From NCBI RefSeq assembly GCF_025370935.1, contig NC_133498.1, positions 5,249,439 to 5,313,438 of the forward strand: a DNA stretch of 64,000 nt. Direction: 5' to 3'. A model generated the notes under the pieces. That model was not told the origin of the DNA and ran no database searches. It worked only from the letters and a program-made list of their open reading frames with translations. This DNA comes from Choristoneura fumiferana. Taxonomy: Eukaryota; Arthropoda; Insecta; Lepidoptera; Tortricidae. Every line of letters begins with the position of its first letter. Position 1 is the stretch's first letter. The position numbers and the translations under genes were made by a program. Shown one piece after another: positions 62,154 through 64,000 of this stretch.

Positions 62154-62261
62154 TACAACACTGACGACCGTGCCTACACGCGGCGAATTAACCGTAGATT
62201 TTCACGGCGATAAACCGTGTGTGTACAAGAGGCCTTACTCTCCATTAAGTTCCTGGTCTTA

Positions 62262-62647
62262 GGTATCGTCCTAATAGAACGCGAATGTGCGATCATCGCG
62301 CGAGTAAGCAATGCGACCATCGAGTGTTCGCGCGATTGCAAAACCTGAGTGTCCTATCATCGCGCGAATTGACGCCGCGAGCGAGCGAGTGCGGTGCACC
62401 GCCGACGCAATTAACGCGCAAATTTCAATTAGGACACCTATTCGAATTCAATGTTTGATCGCGCGTTCGTACCTACGAACTAAGGTCGCGCGAATAGATT
62501 CACAAACATTTGAGTCGCGCGACCGCGTCGTGCGATTGTCAGTTAGGACGCCTATTCGCGTTCAATATGTTTGATCGCGCGTTCGTACGAGTAAAATTCG
62601 CGCGAACCTACGATGATCGCGCATTCGCGTTCTATTAAGACGATGCC
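62262..62647. mobile_element. CpG-rich TIR element with TTA duplication
   Basis: GGTATCGTCCTAATAGAACG at the left and CGTTCTATTAAGACGATGCC at the right. TTA on both sides (62259-62261 and 62648-62650). The interior is packed with CGCGCGA/TCGCGCG words. The 87-codon frame inside is repeat-derived. Confidence 0.88.
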
Positions 62648-62744
62648 TTATGCGACATATATCTGCGGCTACATTTGTTTTTTTTTTACTAAACAGATAT
62701 TTCCCACCAAATAATTGAAACGTAACAAAATATTCAAATATTTT

Positions 62745-62870
62745 TTATCAAACAGCTGGAAAACGAGCAGGCGGGTCACCTGATGGTAAGTGATCACCGC
62801 CGCCCATGGACATCTACAGCATTATTAGGACTGCGGGTGCGTTGCCGGCCTTAAAATAGGCATTACCCTA
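62745..62870 (+). repeat. dispersed repeat D copy, diverged
   Basis: GGAAAACGAGCAGGCGGGTC and ACCTGATGGTAAGTGATCAC, with TGCGTTGCCGGCCTT at the end. Confidence 0.7.
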
Positions 62871-62926
62871 TATAGAGTCTATAGTATAGACCTTTGAAGG
62901 TACCCAGATAATAGCCATATTTAGGT

Positions 62927-62942
62927 ATTTATGATTTACATA

Positions 62943-62982
<40 letters not shown>

Positions 62983-63016
62983 TATGTAAATCATAAATAT
63001 ATATATATATATATAT
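62927..63016. repeat. (TA)n inside a perfect hairpin, plus a further (TA)n
   Basis: ATTTATGATTTACATAATTG and its complement flank a TATATA run (62927-62998). A second (AT)n follows to 63016. Confidence 0.9.
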
Positions 63017-63065
63017 GTTTTAAAATGTTTTGCTCTATTTTACGATCCTTAATTTAATTGCTCTT

Positions 63066-63165
63066 TTCTACCACTCAAAGGTTGACTGGCAAGGATCCCT
63101 TCAGGGATAAGTCCGCCTTTGTATTTAGCACTTTTTTGTTGTAACCTTTTTGTATTTCCTTTTTA
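63066..63165 (+). repeat. retroelement 3' end
   Basis: CACTCAAAGGTTGACTGGCA and GGGATAAGTCCGCCTTTGTA, shared with 52945-53070. Confidence 0.65.
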
Positions 63166-63300
63166 TTCGACTGGGTGGCAAACGAGCTAGTGGGTCTCCT
63201 GATGGTAAGAGATCACCACCGCCCATAGACACCTGTAACACCAGGGGGATGGCAGATGCGTTGCCAACCTAGAGGCCTAAGATGGGATACCTCAAGAAAT
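63160..63300 (+). repeat. dispersed repeat D copy
   Basis: TTTTATTCGACTGGGTGGCA, TGGGTCTCCTGATGGTAAGA and GGCCTAAGATGGGATACCTC. The next segment is unrelated. Confidence 0.82.
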
Positions 63301-63714
63301 CCGTTAACTTTAAGGGGACCACCTACAGGTCAAATGAAGTTAATTTCTCTAAGACACCTAGAGGTCTAACTTTTACTGTTTAAGAGATAATCAAGAGTTA
63401 AGATAATTAATTATTAGCGTAATGGTTCTTAATTTATGACGTTTTTCAAAGTTCATCACTAATCCGTTTTTAATTTACATATATTTAAAGAAAGTTACAC
63501 CATGTTGATCGATTTGTTTGATGTCACGTCAGTGTCACTTGTCAAGTTTATTTATTTTACAAGTTAACTATTAGCAATGACTGTGAAGTTAACGCATGAA
63601 AAAAACTTTTTTTTTGGAAGAAAAACATTTTTTTTCTTCAACTTGACGAAAAACTGAACTATCAGGTAGTTCATATCAATGAACTGAGCCGTCTGCCGAA
63701 GTTAACGGATATCA
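63301..63714. other. no gene seen
   Basis: AT-rich. No splice-exon pair or domain recognised. Confidence 0.4.
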
Positions 63715-64000
63715 TAAAAACACGGTGTATATGTAAACTGCCGAAATTTTTTTGACGTAAAGTGGGGGTGATTTTTTTTCTCATTTAACCCTATACTTTG
63801 GGGTATTGTTGGACAGGTCTTTTAAAACTATTAGGGGGTTGCTAAGTAGATTTTTCGATTCAGTGATTTGTTTGCGAAATATTCAACTTTATAAGTAGTG
63901 CAAATTTTCATTAAAATCGAGCGTAGTAAGTAGAGTAGTAGTCGAGATGGTAGTAAGTATATCAAACTTAGGTACAAAGAAAACTATAACGATTAAGTTT
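63715..64000 (-). repeat. dispersed repeat E copy, cut by window end
   Basis: ACGTAAAGTGGGGGTGATTT and GTTGCTAAGTAGATTTTTCG are complements of the middle part of repeat E at 25033 and 33055. Confidence 0.75.

Larger units (their letters stand above)
61109..62234. mobile_element. PIF/Harbinger-like perfect palindrome, split at its centre
   Basis: Left arm 61109-61189 and right arm 62154-62234 are perfect reverse complements over 81 bp (start GGCCTCTTGTACACACACGG). The target duplication TTA lies at 61106-61108 and 62235-62237. The arms meet in the dinucleotide TA, where two other elements are inserted. Confidence 0.92.

Noticed and set aside
62311..62574. 87-residue frame
   Set aside because: Repeat-derived, from CGCGCGA words inside a TTA-flanked element.

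Overview
This is AT-rich animal genomic DNA, almost certainly from a moth or butterfly. The evidence is spliced genes with canonical GT-AG introns, a perfect metazoan U6 snRNA, and several dispersed repeat families of the lepidopteran type: tRNA-headed SINEs with A and B boxes, the 'CCCGCGGCTTCGCCCGCG' repeat, the 'GGCCAAGAGCGTGTCGGAC' repeat and many palindromic MITEs. There is no bacterial or viral gene set. Most of the 64 kb is introns and transposon debris.

Left part (1-24 kb): a U6 snRNA gene (468-574) with a TATA box 30 bp upstream; a degenerate hAT-like element (966-1855); a foldback element (2252-2870); two tandem ~690-bp TIR elements (3094-3782, 3891-4580); and two internal exons of an F-box/LRR-type gene (about 5911-6050 and 6502-6707) whose other exons I cannot find. 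From 7 to 24 kb there are only repeats, including a hAT element with perfect ends and target duplication (12471-13404) that still carries the hAT dimerisation domain, next to two abutting palindromic MITEs.

Central part (24.3-59.8 kb): one large gene on the + strand, reconstructed here as nine coding exons giving an 897-residue protein. It is a type II transmembrane, mucin-stalked, trypsin-like serine protease of the Drosophila Notopleural (matriptase-like) group. Exon 1 carries the membrane anchor, exon 2 a six-cysteine clip-like knot and most of the Thr-rich stalk, exons 3-4 the rest of the stalk, and exons 5-9 the protease domain (R653|I654VGG activation site; H698, D748, S846; D840 for Arg/Lys specificity). 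All junction phases agree and the summed CDS length is a multiple of three. Introns hold a 41-bp minisatellite (43071-43683), a 29-bp minisatellite touching the exon 5 acceptor region (about 51615-51870) and many MITEs and SINEs.

Right part (59.8-64 kb): a candidate TATA+initiator promoter (60378-60409) with two short exons starting a further + strand gene (MENKLDDSK..., 60865-60891), followed by a nested set of palindromes (61109-62234) in which a perfect 81-bp inverted-repeat element with a TTA target duplication is interrupted exactly at its central TA by two other foldback elements, then a CpG-rich TTA-flanked element (62262-62647) and more repeats. I found no clear new enzymatic system. 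The most unusual structures are the centre-nested palindrome, the phase-symmetric mucin exons and the minisatellite at the protease-domain splice acceptor.
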